Of a stretch of 16,800 nt of DNA, positions 7,373-13,843 are shown in pieces (within the stretch, counting starts at the first letter, position 1; each line of letters starts with the position of its first letter). The DNA comes from Sphingomonas bacterium (lineage in GTDB: Bacteria; Pseudomonadota; Alphaproteobacteria; Sphingomonadales; Sphingomonadaceae). Location: contig NZ_CAHJWX010000012.1 in the NCBI RefSeq assembly GCF_903643065.1, forward strand, positions 1-16,800, read 5' to 3'. The position numbers and the translations under genes were made by a program. Under the pieces are notes generated by a model. That model was not told the origin of the DNA. It was given only the letters and a program-made list of their open reading frames with translations, and made no database searches.

Positions 7373-8002
7373 TTATCGTCCCAGGCCGTCCCCTAGCTCC
7401 CGCATTCTGGCGAGCCAGATCGTCCTATTGCCGCACGTAGGGTCATCCTCGACCTGGCGGAGCAGATCGAACCCGGCCTGATCCAGCAATCTCCGATACT
7501 CGTCCGGCCCAAGGCTGCCGTGGTACAAGGCAACTCCGTCGTGCGATCCGATCGCGTGCCCTTCGTCCGTCCCGCTAGTGAACATCAACGGCACTCCCGG
7601 CATCGCATGGGCGGCGAAGCGGACGAACATCGGGCGTTGATCGTTGGGCGCTAGGTGAAAGAAGCTGTCCCATGCAATCAGCCCGGCGAACCGTGTTCCC
7701 AGCGCCATTTCGCGCATGTCGAGCCGCTGCACCGGGATGCTTGGTAGGTTGCTTCGGAACAGCTCGACCATCGTTGCCGACCGGTCGACTCCGTTTACGG
7801 CGTAGCCTCGACGCACCAGGTTCGACGAGATTGGAACCGCCGAACCGCATCCGATGTCCAGCACGGCCGAGCCGGTCGGGATCGTTCGGCAGAAGCGTTC
7901 CAGCCACGCATCCTCGACCAGCTCCTGTCCGCGAAGGGTTGCCCATGTCCGCCCGTGACGTTCATATGTCTCGATGACGGAGGGCGGGTTGATGTCGTCC
8001 AT
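7373..8002 (-). CDS. Class I SAM-dependent methyltransferase
   Basis: 209 residues from ATG 8002 with a G-rich ribosome site. It has the Rossmann-type methyltransferase layout: motif I VLDIGCGSAVP (47-57) for SAM binding, an acidic residue at the end of strand 2 (GVDRS, Asp73), a DMRE segment after strand 3 (95-98) and a strand-4 motif (LIAWDSFFHL, 108-117). The length fits a small single-domain enzyme. No DNA-methyltransferase motif such as NPPY or DPPY is visible, so it is more likely a small-molecule or other methyltransferase than a restriction partner. It is separated from the upstream partition-type genes by 80 bp and may be cargo rather than part of the transfer or partition machinery. 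Confidence 0.85.
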   Translation of the reverse strand: MDDINPPSVIETYERHGRTWATLRGQELVEDAWLERFCRTIPTGSAVLDIGCGSAVPISSNLVRRGYAVNGVDRSATMVELFRSNLPSIPVQRLDMREMALGTRFAGLIAWDSFFHLAPNDQRPMFVRFAAHAMPGVPLMFTSGTDEGHAIGSHDGVALYHGSLGPDEYRRLLDQAGFDLLRQVEDDPTCGNRTIWLARMRELGDGLGR

Positions 8003-8082
8003 CGTGTCGGCCCCCTGTCAATCGGCCGCAACGAGGCCACTCGCACGTCGTCCCGCGATTACCGGACGGCTTTGGTCCTACG

Positions 8083-8427
8083 CTACGCACCCGTCCCGGA
8101 TCGACGTCGCTCCTCGGCCTCCGCATAGTCGAGCAGCAGCGTCATCGCCTCGCCCTTCTTGAGGCGGTTCCGCCATGCGAACTCCTCGAAACGCTTTCGG
8201 TCCTCCGGGCGCGATCGGACGTGGATTGCGTCGTTGAAGCTGGCCTCGCGGGCGCGCGCTGCGGCACGCGGAGCGGCTGCGGGAACCGCCTTCTCCGATC
8301 CGAAGCCGAGCTTCTCCCCTGCCGTCCTGGCGTGCGCAAGCTGCTCCCGCGTGGGCGGCGGGATATCATCGTCGCCTGCGAAGCTGGCGATCGTGCGGCG
8401 GCTCGCGCCAGCGGGCTTGTCGGTCAT
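8083..8427 (-). CDS. RHH DNA-binding partner of the ParA/VirC1-like ATPase
   Basis: 114 residues from ATG 8427, overlapping the stop of the upstream ATPase gene by four bases (ATGA). The N-terminal ~60 residues are Ala/Pro-rich and flexible. The C-terminus (about 66-104) looks like a ribbon-helix-helix: a strand (NDAIHVRSR), a first helix (PEDRKRFEEFAWRN) and a second helix (LKKGEAMTLLLDYAEAE). This order (small ParA, then a short RHH protein with a disordered N-terminus) is that of type Ib partition operons (ParF-ParG) and also of virC1-virC2. The expected role is to bind repeats, probably the 17-bp array upstream of the operon, stimulate the ATPase, and repress its own promoter. The fold is inferred from pattern, not from a profile search. 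Confidence 0.7.
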   Translation of the reverse strand: MTDKPAGASRRTIASFAGDDDIPPPTREQLAHARTAGEKLGFGSEKAVPAAAPRAAARAREASFNDAIHVRSRPEDRKRFEEFAWRNRLKKGEAMTLLLDYAEAEERRRSGTGA

Positions 8428-9104
8428 GCGGGCACCCCTTCGGCGAGCAGAGACAGTATGTCGTTGGCAAAAGCCGTGGCGTTCAATCGTGCCTGCTCGA
8501 GCGATCCCACGTCGGCCTCCGTCATGTCGGCGAGCGTTCCGCCCATGCTGAACAGACCACGGAACGCTCCCCGCTCCGCGAGCGCGGTGCCAGTCACCAT
8601 GATGCCCGCATGCTCCAGGTTGGACACGACGGCCTTCAAGTCGCGCGTCCACAGGCGAGCGGAAGCCGGCGTTCGCGTTAGCACGGCGGCGAAGGGTAGC
8701 GGCCGCTGTCGGGCCGTGCCGGCGTTGCGGACAACCTTGAACGCCCGGGCCGCCTCATGCGCATCCAGCTCCGACCCTTGGATGGGAATCAGCGCGAGAT
8801 TGGACATCATCAGCGCGCTGGTGGCCCGGGCGCTCGCCTTCCCTTCGAGGTCGACGATGACGAACTCCGCCCGCTTCCTCGCTGCGTCGATCGTCCCAAT
8901 GATCTCGTCCTCGTCGATCTCCTGCACGACCTCCATGTTCTCGGGCCTACCACCCTTGTTCGCCCAGCGCGCGAGCGGGAAGTTGGGATCGGCGTCGACC
9001 ATAACGACGCGTTTGCCGGTCGCGGCGAGCTCCGTGCCGAGGATCAGGGCGGTGGTCGTCTTCCCCACCCCGCCTTTCGGAGAGAGCATCGTTATAACTG
9101 GCAT
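8424..9104 (-). CDS. ParA/MinD-family ATPase, VirC1-like
   Basis: 226 residues from ATG 9104, with AGGGAG seven bases upstream. Deviant Walker A KGGVGKTT (10-17), a DADPNFPLARW segment (37-47) and Walker B FVIVDLEG (81-88). There is no N-terminal HTH, so it belongs with the small ParA proteins of type Ib partition. The segments after the Walker A' region (D-A-D-x-N-x-P-L-x-R-W, then a LTRTPASARLWTRDLKAV-like stretch) also resemble Agrobacterium VirC1, which recruits the VirD2-bound T-complex to the secretion channel. Plasmid partition and relaxosome delivery are both reasonable roles; the neighbouring VirD2-like relaxase favours considering the second. It heads a two-gene overlapping operon with the RHH gene. 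Confidence 0.88.
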   Translation of the reverse strand: MPVITMLSPKGGVGKTTTALILGTELAATGKRVVMVDADPNFPLARWANKGGRPENMEVVQEIDEDEIIGTIDAARKRAEFVIVDLEGKASARATSALMMSNLALIPIQGSELDAHEAARAFKVVRNAGTARQRPLPFAAVLTRTPASARLWTRDLKAVVSNLEHAGIMVTGTALAERGAFRGLFSMGGTLADMTEADVGSLEQARLNATAFANDILSLLAEGVPA

Positions 9105-9215
9105 TGGCCGGCTCCCTGGTGGCTACACAAGTTGTGAACATGTGCCGCACGCTCATTAGCTACACATGCCAGACCTGCGCTACAAGGCCCCTTGCGTTAC
9201 ATGTGCATGCTCGGC

Positions 9216-9351
9216 ACTAGCTCACTTTGGAAATAAGCTCATTTTGAGCGCTTGTTCACCACGGAGACAAGCTCACTCCGGGTACTCGCTCACGGCGGCC
9301 ACTAGCTCACGGCGGACACGTGTGCCCATGGTGAACATGCTCACAAGTCGC
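9216..9351. repeat. Array of 17-bp direct repeats (iteron or centromere)
   Basis: Eight contiguous 17-bp units in constant phase, starting at 9216, 9233, 9250, 9267, 9284, 9301, 9318 and 9335. The best units read ACTAGCTCACNNNGGNN; GCTCA is kept in six of the eight (9250 has GTTCA, and 9318 is degenerate). The same phase can be followed weakly leftwards (9199, 9182, then with one extra base 9164 and 9147). The array lies between the 3' end of the recombinase gene and the parA-like start, that is, upstream of the partition-type operon. Type Ib centromeres, bound by RHH proteins, occupy this position; an iteron origin is the alternative, but no replication initiator is present here. Confidence 0.8.
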
Positions 9352-9369
9352 ACGTGACGGCTGATGGCA

Positions 9370-10017
9370 TCACTCGGTCGGCGTTGCGCCTGCGATCGAC
9401 TGCTCGGCCGCGCGGACTTGGCGGGCGATCGATGCCAGAAGCGTCCGGCTGCATCGCGTGGAGGTCATGATGAACTTCCACGTTTTGCCGTCGCGGAGAT
9501 GCTGCGCGATCGTCTCGTTGCGTTTGATGTTTGGCGGACGTCCTTTGTAGAGGCCGTCGGCCCTGGCGCGAGCCACGCCCTCGGCTTGCCGACGCCGGCG
9601 GTCCTCGTAATCCTTGCGCGCCACAGCCGCGAGGACGTCGAGCATCATCCTGTTGATGGCGACGAACATTCGGGAGCTGAAATCATCGGTGGGTTCGGCG
9701 AGATTCCACGAGGTCGGAAGGTCGAGGGCGACGATCCGGACCTGCTTCTCATCGATCTGGGCGCACAGCTTCGTCCAGTCGCGCGCGGTGAGGCGGGACA
9801 GGCGGTCGACCTGTTCGACCAGCAGCACATCGCCGGGATCGCAGTCGGCTAGAAGGCGAAACAGCTCGGGTCTCACCAGCGTTGCACCGCTCTCGTTCTC
9901 GACATAGCGGGCCGCGATCCGCATCCCGCGCTCGGCGACGAAAGCATCGAGCGCGCCACGGGCGCGCATGGCGTCCTGCTCGGAGGTCGACGCGCGGAGA
10001 TAGGCCCGGATGAACAT
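9370..10017 (-). CDS. Serine recombinase (resolvase/invertase family)
   Basis: 215 residues from ATG 10017. An in-frame extension to 10122 precedes the universal start of the fold and is not used. The catalytic domain begins IRAYLRASTSEQDA, where Ser10 is the expected nucleophile and Arg8 an active-site residue. LLVEQVDRLSRL (65-76) carries the conserved Asp/Arg residues. The C-terminus has the GRPP linker (about 173-176) and a short HTH region. The size is that of a small resolvase. It could resolve plasmid multimers, complementing the adjacent partition module, or be left over from a transposon. The divergent 193 bp upstream (10018-10210) contains short repeats that may be its recombination site. 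Confidence 0.9.
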   Translation of the reverse strand: MFIRAYLRASTSEQDAMRARGALDAFVAERGMRIAARYVENESGATLVRPELFRLLADCDPGDVLLVEQVDRLSRLTARDWTKLCAQIDEKQVRIVALDLPTSWNLAEPTDDFSSRMFVAINRMMLDVLAAVARKDYEDRRRRQAEGVARARADGLYKGRPPNIKRNETIAQHLRDGKTWKFIMTSTRCSRTLLASIARQVRAAEQSIAGATPTE

Positions 10018-10049
10018 GCCTTGGTCTGCTTGAGATGGTACTTGTAAGT

Positions 10050-10106
10050 CCAGTCCTTTTTGGATGGGCGTATCGACGATAAAGTACTGGCTTTGAACCC
10101 AGTCCT
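10050..10106. other. Candidate recombination (res) site upstream of the recombinase
   Basis: CCAGTCCT occurs twice in direct orientation (10050-10057 and 10099-10106), with an 11-bp palindrome TATCGACGATA at 10071-10081 between them and several TACT elements around. Small serine resolvases usually act at sites directly upstream of their own gene. No match to a known res site is claimed. Confidence 0.3.
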
Positions 10107-10210
10107 CGAAAGGCATACCCAAATCGTACTGTCTCGCGCGACACCAGCAAGGCGGTCGAGGCGCAAGCGATGCGAATCGAAGCGCCGACGCCGATCACAG
10201 GCGCACGATC

Positions 10211-10564
10211 TTAGTCGGCCATCAGAGCTGCCCGCCAGTGGTCGGTGATTTCGGCGAACTCGGTAGGGTCGAAGGCGAGAGGAACGTCATACATCGATTC
10301 TTGAGAGTCTCGCCATGCGGGCGCTGAATCCGCAGGGGCTTCATCGTAGACCGGCATCGAAGCCGGCCCCCAGAAGCCAAAAGCCCAGCGGTCGCCAGCA
10401 CGGAGCAAGTTCGATTGACCTGCATCACGATCGTACTCGGCGATCGGCCGCCAGATCAAACCGGACCAGAATGCGGTCCACCGCTTCTCTGCCGCTGCGT
10501 CGAGCTTTGCCAGCTCATCCGCATCAACTTCGCGCACACCTTGTTCGTCGATGATTGTCGGCAT
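10211..10564 (-). CDS. Hypothetical protein, second gene of the leftward SOS operon
   Basis: 117 residues from ATG 10564 with AGGG six bases upstream. Soluble, acidic, rich in Trp and Asp (FWSGLIWRPIAEYDRDAG, FGFWGP), with a helical C-terminus (FAEITDHWRAALMAD). I do not recognise the family. It follows the 105-residue gene by 34 bp in the same direction and is probably co-transcribed from the LexA-controlled promoter at 10937-10966. Confidence 0.7.
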   Translation of the reverse strand: MPTIIDEQGVREVDADELAKLDAAAEKRWTAFWSGLIWRPIAEYDRDAGQSNLLRAGDRWAFGFWGPASMPVYDEAPADSAPAWRDSQESMYDVPLAFDPTEFAEITDHWRAALMAD

Positions 10565-10598
10565 GATTTTCCCTTACGGGGGTAGGGCGATCTCGCGG

Positions 10599-10916
10599 CT
10601 AAGCGGTCTCGAAGAGCGGTAGCGGCTGAAGCGAGCGTGATGGTGCGGGCTGGTAAATGCCGATCGTCACCCACTCGGGTTTCCAGTCGAGAGTAACGCT
10701 GTCGCCGGTGATGCGCGCGATGCCCGCACCCTCGATTTCGACCCGGTAGCGGAAGCGATCTTCCTCCGAGTCATACTCGCCGGCAATCAGCGTCCCGTCG
10801 CTGATTGCCAGATGAAAGCGATCCTCATCGCTGTCGAAGGGAATGCGCAGCTCCATCTCTATGTCGCCGGTGACGCCTAATCGCTCTGGGGAAAGCGGCG
10901 TGATGGTGATGCTCAT
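10599..10916 (-). CDS. Hypothetical protein, first gene of the leftward SOS operon
   Basis: 105 residues from ATG 10916, with GGAG six bases upstream; an in-frame start at 10937 would lie inside the promoter. The sequence alternates short hydrophobic strands with acidic turns (MELRIPFDSDEDRFHLAISDG, RYRVEIEGAGIARI, VTLDWKPEWVTIGIY), suggesting an all-beta, acidic, soluble protein. No signal peptide, and no known family recognised. It is transcribed divergently from umuDC, from a promoter whose spacer contains a LexA box, so it should be DNA-damage inducible. A role in damage response, or in countering host defences during transfer, is speculative. Confidence 0.72.
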   Translation of the reverse strand: MSITITPLSPERLGVTGDIEMELRIPFDSDEDRFHLAISDGTLIAGEYDSEEDRFRYRVEIEGAGIARITGDSVTLDWKPEWVTIGIYQPAPSRSLQPLPLFETA

Positions 10917-10936
10917 GCGAATCTCCGTCCGAACCA

Positions 10937-10966
10937 ATTGTAGAACGAACCCAGAACGCTTGGCAA
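10937..10966 (-). promoter_or_regulatory. SOS promoter of the leftward operon with LexA box
   Basis: Read on the minus strand: -35 TTGCCA (10966-10961), 18-bp spacer, -10 TACAAT (10942-10937). The spacer contains GTTC-TGGGTTC-GTTC (10957-10943), an exact alphaproteobacterial LexA box (GTTC-N7-GTTC). Transcription would start near 10930, 14 bases before the ATG at 10916. Confidence 0.8.
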
Positions 10967-11025
10967 CGGTCTCATCGTCTCAACACTGGCAGCAGCGAAG
11001 ATGCGACAGACCGAGAAAATTGCCC

Positions 11026-11040
11026 GTTCACATTCTGTTC
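11026..11040 (+). promoter_or_regulatory. LexA box upstream of umuDC
   Basis: GTTC-ACATTCT-GTTC, an exact GTTC-N7-GTTC alphaproteobacterial LexA site ending 23 bp before the umuD start. A possible promoter is TTCACA (11027-11032) with TAGAAG (11051-11056), 18 bp apart, so the box would cover the -35; the promoter elements are less certain than the box. Confidence 0.8.
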
Positions 11041-11063
11041 CAATCGGGCGTAGAAGCAGGAAT

Positions 11064-11513
11064 ATGAGTCTGTGCTTGGCCCTGATCCCGAACACGCCGA
11101 TCCCCATCGCGGAGGTGCCGCCTGGATTGCGGCTACGGATCATCGGAGCGGCCGGCGCGGGCTTCCCGTCGCCGGCGCAGGATTGGGCGGACGATGCGAT
11201 CAGCCTGGTCGAGCTGCTGCGCCTCGATCGGGCCGCATCATTCGTGTTCCGGGTCTCCGGCTCCAGCATGGTCGACGCAGGAATGTACGACAACGACGTC
11301 GTGGTGGTTGATCGCGACGTGAAGCCCGCGAGCGGGCACATCGTGATCGCGATCGTCGATGGCGGCTTCGTCGTCCGCCAGCTCGTCGTGCGGGCAGGGC
11401 GTCCCTACCTCGAGGCACGCAACGCGCGTCAAGGCTACGAGCCGACACTGGCCGACGAGACGGTAGAGGTTTGGGGCGTCGTTCGCGCTGGTGTGCGCGA
11501 CTATCAGAAATAG
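11064..11513 (+). CDS. umuD: UmuD-like S24 protein with altered catalytic dyad
   Basis: 149 residues from ATG 11064; the longer frame from 11001 would run through the LexA box. It has the order of UmuD: a short N-terminal arm, an Ala32-Gly33 cleavage site followed by FPSPAQDW, the nucleophile Ser68 in SGSSM, GMYDNDVVVVD, and the DGGFVVRQL segment. In UmuD and LexA the residue after the second Val of that last segment is the catalytic Lys; here it is Arg105 (codon CGC at 11376-11378). Arg is a poor general base, so self-cleavage to UmuD' may be slow or lost. The gene ends four bases before umuC and is preceded by a LexA box. Identity as the UmuC partner is firm; competence for activation is doubtful. 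Confidence 0.88.
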   Translation: MSLCLALIPNTPIPIAEVPPGLRLRIIGAAGAGFPSPAQDWADDAISLVELLRLDRAASFVFRVSGSSMVDAGMYDNDVVVVDRDVKPASGHIVIAIVDGGFVVRQLVVRAGRPYLEARNARQGYEPTLADETVEVWGVVRAGVRDYQK

Positions 11514-11517
11514 ACCC

Positions 11518-12780
11518 ATGTCTTGGGCGATCGTCGATGTAGCCAACTTCTACGTCTCGTCAGAGAGGCTATTTGACCCAAGCCTTCGGCGCGTACCGGT
11601 GATTGTTCTGTCCAACAACGACGGCTGTGCCATCGCGCGGAGTGAAGAGGCCAAGGCTCTTCACATCAAGATGGGTGATCCCGTCTTCAAGCTGCGCGAC
11701 ACGATCCGCAGGCACGGCATCCAGCTCCGATCGTCGAACTACGAACTCTACGCCGATCTCAACCGGCGCTTCAATGCGGTGATCGGCGAACATTCCGACT
11801 TGGTGGAAATTTACTCAATCGACGAGAGCTTCTTCCGCCTGCCAGTGCTCGGCTCTGGCCTGGGTGACGTTGCTGGCGCGCATCGCGTGCGCGAGGCGAT
11901 CTTGCGGAACGTGGGATTGCCCACCCGTATCGGCCTTGGTCCGACGCGCACCCTCTCGAAAGTGGCCAATGCGCTCGCAAAGGCTACGGAGAAGGTGTGG
12001 GGAGGCGTCGTCGACCTTCACGATGTCGAGCTGCGCGATCGGCTGTTCCAGATGTGGCCGGTGGATGAGGTGTGGGGTATAGGCAGAGCACTGGCCGGCC
12101 GGTTACGGCCGCTCGGTGTCCGGACCACGGCCGACCTGGCGGCACTACCTCCCGCAGTCGCGCGCGACGTGGGAACGGTCGTCCTGGAGCGCCTGGTGCG
12201 CGAGCTCGGCGGCACCGAGTGTGACGACTTTCGGCCGGAGCCGGAGAAGTTGAAAGCGACGGCCGTGACGCGGATGTTCGGCGAGCCGGTGCGCGACCTC
12301 GAGCCGCTGCGCCAAGCCATGGCACGCAGGGCGTGGCGAGCGGCCGAGAAAATCAGGGCTCAAGGTCTCCTTGCTTCGCGCATCATCGGGTTCGCGCACG
12401 GCTCTCGCTACCGGCCCGACCCGCCGAACGCGACGCGATCGGCGCGGCTGTCGCCGGCGACGAACGACCCTCGGGCGATCGTCGGCATGGCGAGCCGGAT
12501 GGTGGAGAGCATGTTCGAGGAAGGGCGCATCTACACCAAATGCGGGGTCCTGCTCGAAGAATTAACGGCCGACACGGCACCGCAAGGCGATCTCTTCGCC
12601 GCCGCCGACCCGAAGGCGCCGGCGCTGCTCTCCGCGATCGACGGGCTCAATGCCCGGTTCGGGCGGGAGACCGTCTCCTTGGCCGTCCAGGGCAGGGGGG
12701 CGCGCACCTTCGACACGAAACGCAGCATGAAGTCGCCCGCCTGGACGACCCGTATCGCCGAGATCCCAATCGCCCGCTAA
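11518..12780 (+). CDS. umuC: Y-family DNA polymerase V catalytic subunit (UmuC)
   Basis: 420 residues from ATG 11518, four bases after umuD. Conserved features: DVANFYVSSE (7-16) with metal ligand Asp7 and the steric-gate aromatic Tyr12; LSNNDGCAIARS (31-42) and SSNYELYAD (72-80) of the fingers/palm; YSIDESF (99-105) with catalytic Asp102/Glu103; a HhH-like thumb (VWGIGRALAGRLRPLG); and a C-terminal QGDLF (356-360), which fits a beta-clamp-binding motif at the same place as in E. coli UmuC. Length equals the family norm and no key residue is missing. Translesion synthesis, mutagenic, expected to be SOS-induced with its UmuD partner. Plasmid-borne umuDC homologues (mucAB, rumAB) are a known theme. 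Confidence 0.95.
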   Translation: MSWAIVDVANFYVSSERLFDPSLRRVPVIVLSNNDGCAIARSEEAKALHIKMGDPVFKLRDTIRRHGIQLRSSNYELYADLNRRFNAVIGEHSDLVEIYSIDESFFRLPVLGSGLGDVAGAHRVREAILRNVGLPTRIGLGPTRTLSKVANALAKATEKVWGGVVDLHDVELRDRLFQMWPVDEVWGIGRALAGRLRPLGVRTTADLAALPPAVARDVGTVVLERLVRELGGTECDDFRPEPEKLKATAVTRMFGEPVRDLEPLRQAMARRAWRAAEKIRAQGLLASRIIGFAHGSRYRPDPPNATRSARLSPATNDPRAIVGMASRMVESMFEEGRIYTKCGVLLEELTADTAPQGDLFAAADPKAPALLSAIDGLNARFGRETVSLAVQGRGARTFDTKRSMKSPAWTTRIAEIPIAR

Positions 12781-12875
12781 GCGGTGTCCATTATCGTCCT
12801 TCGATATATTATTGGACTAGCGGGCGACGTCGAGCAATCTGGCCGCGCCGAACGGAAAGATGAAGGATATCGACC

Positions 12876-13070
12876 GTGACGAGCAGACACGACGAAGCGT
12901 ATTAGGTGCATAAGGCGGCAGAGCAGCTCGATTTTGCCAACGAAACTGCTGATCCGTCGGCCAAGACGATCAATCTGGACTTGGCGGCCCAATATGCGAC
13001 GCAACGCGAGCTCGGAACGAGCAAGCCGACACGCGGCAGGCGCGGAGGGGAAAGACGGAAGGGAAGCGAA
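12876..13070 (+). pseudogene. Possible small gene broken by an in-frame amber codon
   Basis: GTG 12876 has a good ribosome site (GAAGGA, nine bases upstream) and opens MTSRHDEAY, then meets TAG at 12903-12905. The same frame continues without a stop into a protein-like helical stretch (HKAAEQLDFANETADPSAKT, then LDLAAQYATQREL) resembling small helical proteins common in sphingomonads, and on into the following gene. The simplest reading is an ancestral gene of about 50-65 codons with a nonsense mutation. The alternative is that GTG 12906 starts an N-terminally extended form of the downstream membrane protein. The DNA just upstream (12785-12816) has an AT-rich stretch with a GTCCA/TGGAC inverted repeat that may be its promoter region. 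Confidence 0.4.
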
Positions 13071-13805
13071 ATGAGCGACGTGGTGGTGCCCTCGACAAGG
13101 CTGGAGCCGGAGGTCCGGCGTAGCAACCCCGAAATCCTACGTTGCGTCGAGCAAAGCGAGAGGGCCAACGCGCTTGTTCCGAAAGTCATCATCATCGGCA
13201 TGTTGGTCCTGCTTGCGGCAGGGCCGTTCCTGCACGGCCACCTGTTCCTCGGCCTCGTCAATGCCATGATCGTCTACCTCGGCGCTAAGGTCGCCGTGTG
13301 GCTGGTCAACAAGCTCGCCCTGCAGCCGGTGCGGACCACTCGCTACAAGGCGGCGGCAAGGACGCTGGCCGATCAGCTCAAGGCGGTGCCGGAGCGCGTG
13401 ACGTTCTGTCAGAACTGGTGGCTGGGCGCGCCCGGCGCGATCGCGGTGACGGCGAACGGCCATGTCATCATCTCGGATCGATCGACCAACTACGAGGAGT
13501 TGTGGCTGACGCCATCGCAGATCGTGAACGTGAGCATCGAACGCGAGGCGACCGAGATCACGAACATTCGCCATACCGGATCGTTCACGCTAGGCGGGGT
13601 CTCGGGCGGCCTCTTCGGCGGCTATACCTTCGGCGGCCGTTCGCGCGCGACGACGACGACGATCGAGAACGCCTATCTCGAGATTCGCTATCAGTTCGAG
13701 CGCAACGGCGCGGTCTATACGACGGTGCTGCCCTTCGGAGCCGATCGGCGTTTTGCCGAGGAGCTGTGCGCCATGCTGACTAGGCTGGAGCATACCCCCG
13801 CGTGA
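13071..13805 (+). CDS. Membrane protein with two TM helices and a PH-like C-terminal domain
   Basis: 244 residues from ATG 13071, where GGGAAG lies four bases upstream; in-frame GTG 12906 would add 55 residues. A charged N-terminus (1-34) is followed by two adjacent hydrophobic helices (about 36-55 and 58-79), then a basic linker and a cytoplasmic-looking domain of alternating strands (AIAVTANGHVIISD, WLTPSQIVNVSIE, AYLEIRYQFERNG) with a Gly-rich loop (about 180-196) and a final helix (RRFAEELCAMLTRL). Strands closed by a C-terminal helix recall PH/YcxB-like domains, but I cannot name the family. It is not clearly co-transcribed with umuC (290 bp gap). A hairpin terminator follows. Confidence 0.8.
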   Translation: MSDVVVPSTRLEPEVRRSNPEILRCVEQSERANALVPKVIIIGMLVLLAAGPFLHGHLFLGLVNAMIVYLGAKVAVWLVNKLALQPVRTTRYKAAARTLADQLKAVPERVTFCQNWWLGAPGAIAVTANGHVIISDRSTNYEELWLTPSQIVNVSIEREATEITNIRHTGSFTLGGVSGGLFGGYTFGGRSRATTTTIENAYLEIRYQFERNGAVYTTVLPFGADRRFAEELCAMLTRLEHTPA

Positions 13806-13812
13806 GCGAGTA

Positions 13813-13836
13813 GTGGGCCGGCTTTCGCCGGCCCAC
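13813..13836. terminator. Hairpin between convergent genes
   Basis: Perfect 10-bp stem GTGGGCCGGC-TTTC-GCCGGCCCAC between the ends of the rightward membrane-protein gene (13805) and the leftward small gene (13844). No T-run on either strand; likely a bidirectional terminator by position and strength. Confidence 0.65.
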
Positions 13837-13843
13837 GCCGGCG

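Noticed and set aside
7373..8002. Methyltransferase as part of a restriction-modification or BREX-like defence system
   Set aside because: No DNA-methyltransferase catalytic motif (NPPY or DPPY) and no endonuclease or defence genes alongside.
8083..8427. Antitoxin of a toxin-antitoxin pair
   Set aside because: An RHH protein alone would fit, but the partner is a ParA-type ATPase with a four-base overlap, not a toxin.
8221..9159. 312-codon plus-strand open frame
   Set aside because: Antisense to the clearly real ParA-like ATPase gene; Ser/Arg/Ala-rich translation without motifs.
9147..9351. Repeat array as a CRISPR
   Set aside because: Units are 17 bp, contiguous and degenerate, with no unique spacers and no cas genes.
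10018..10122. 35-residue N-terminal extension of the serine recombinase
   Set aside because: The conserved fold begins at the Met encoded at 10017; the extension has no family similarity and overlaps the candidate recombination site.
12333..12863. 176-codon frame overlapping the umuC 3' half
   Set aside because: Same-strand shadow frame of a fully conserved umuC; Arg/Gly-rich and without motifs.
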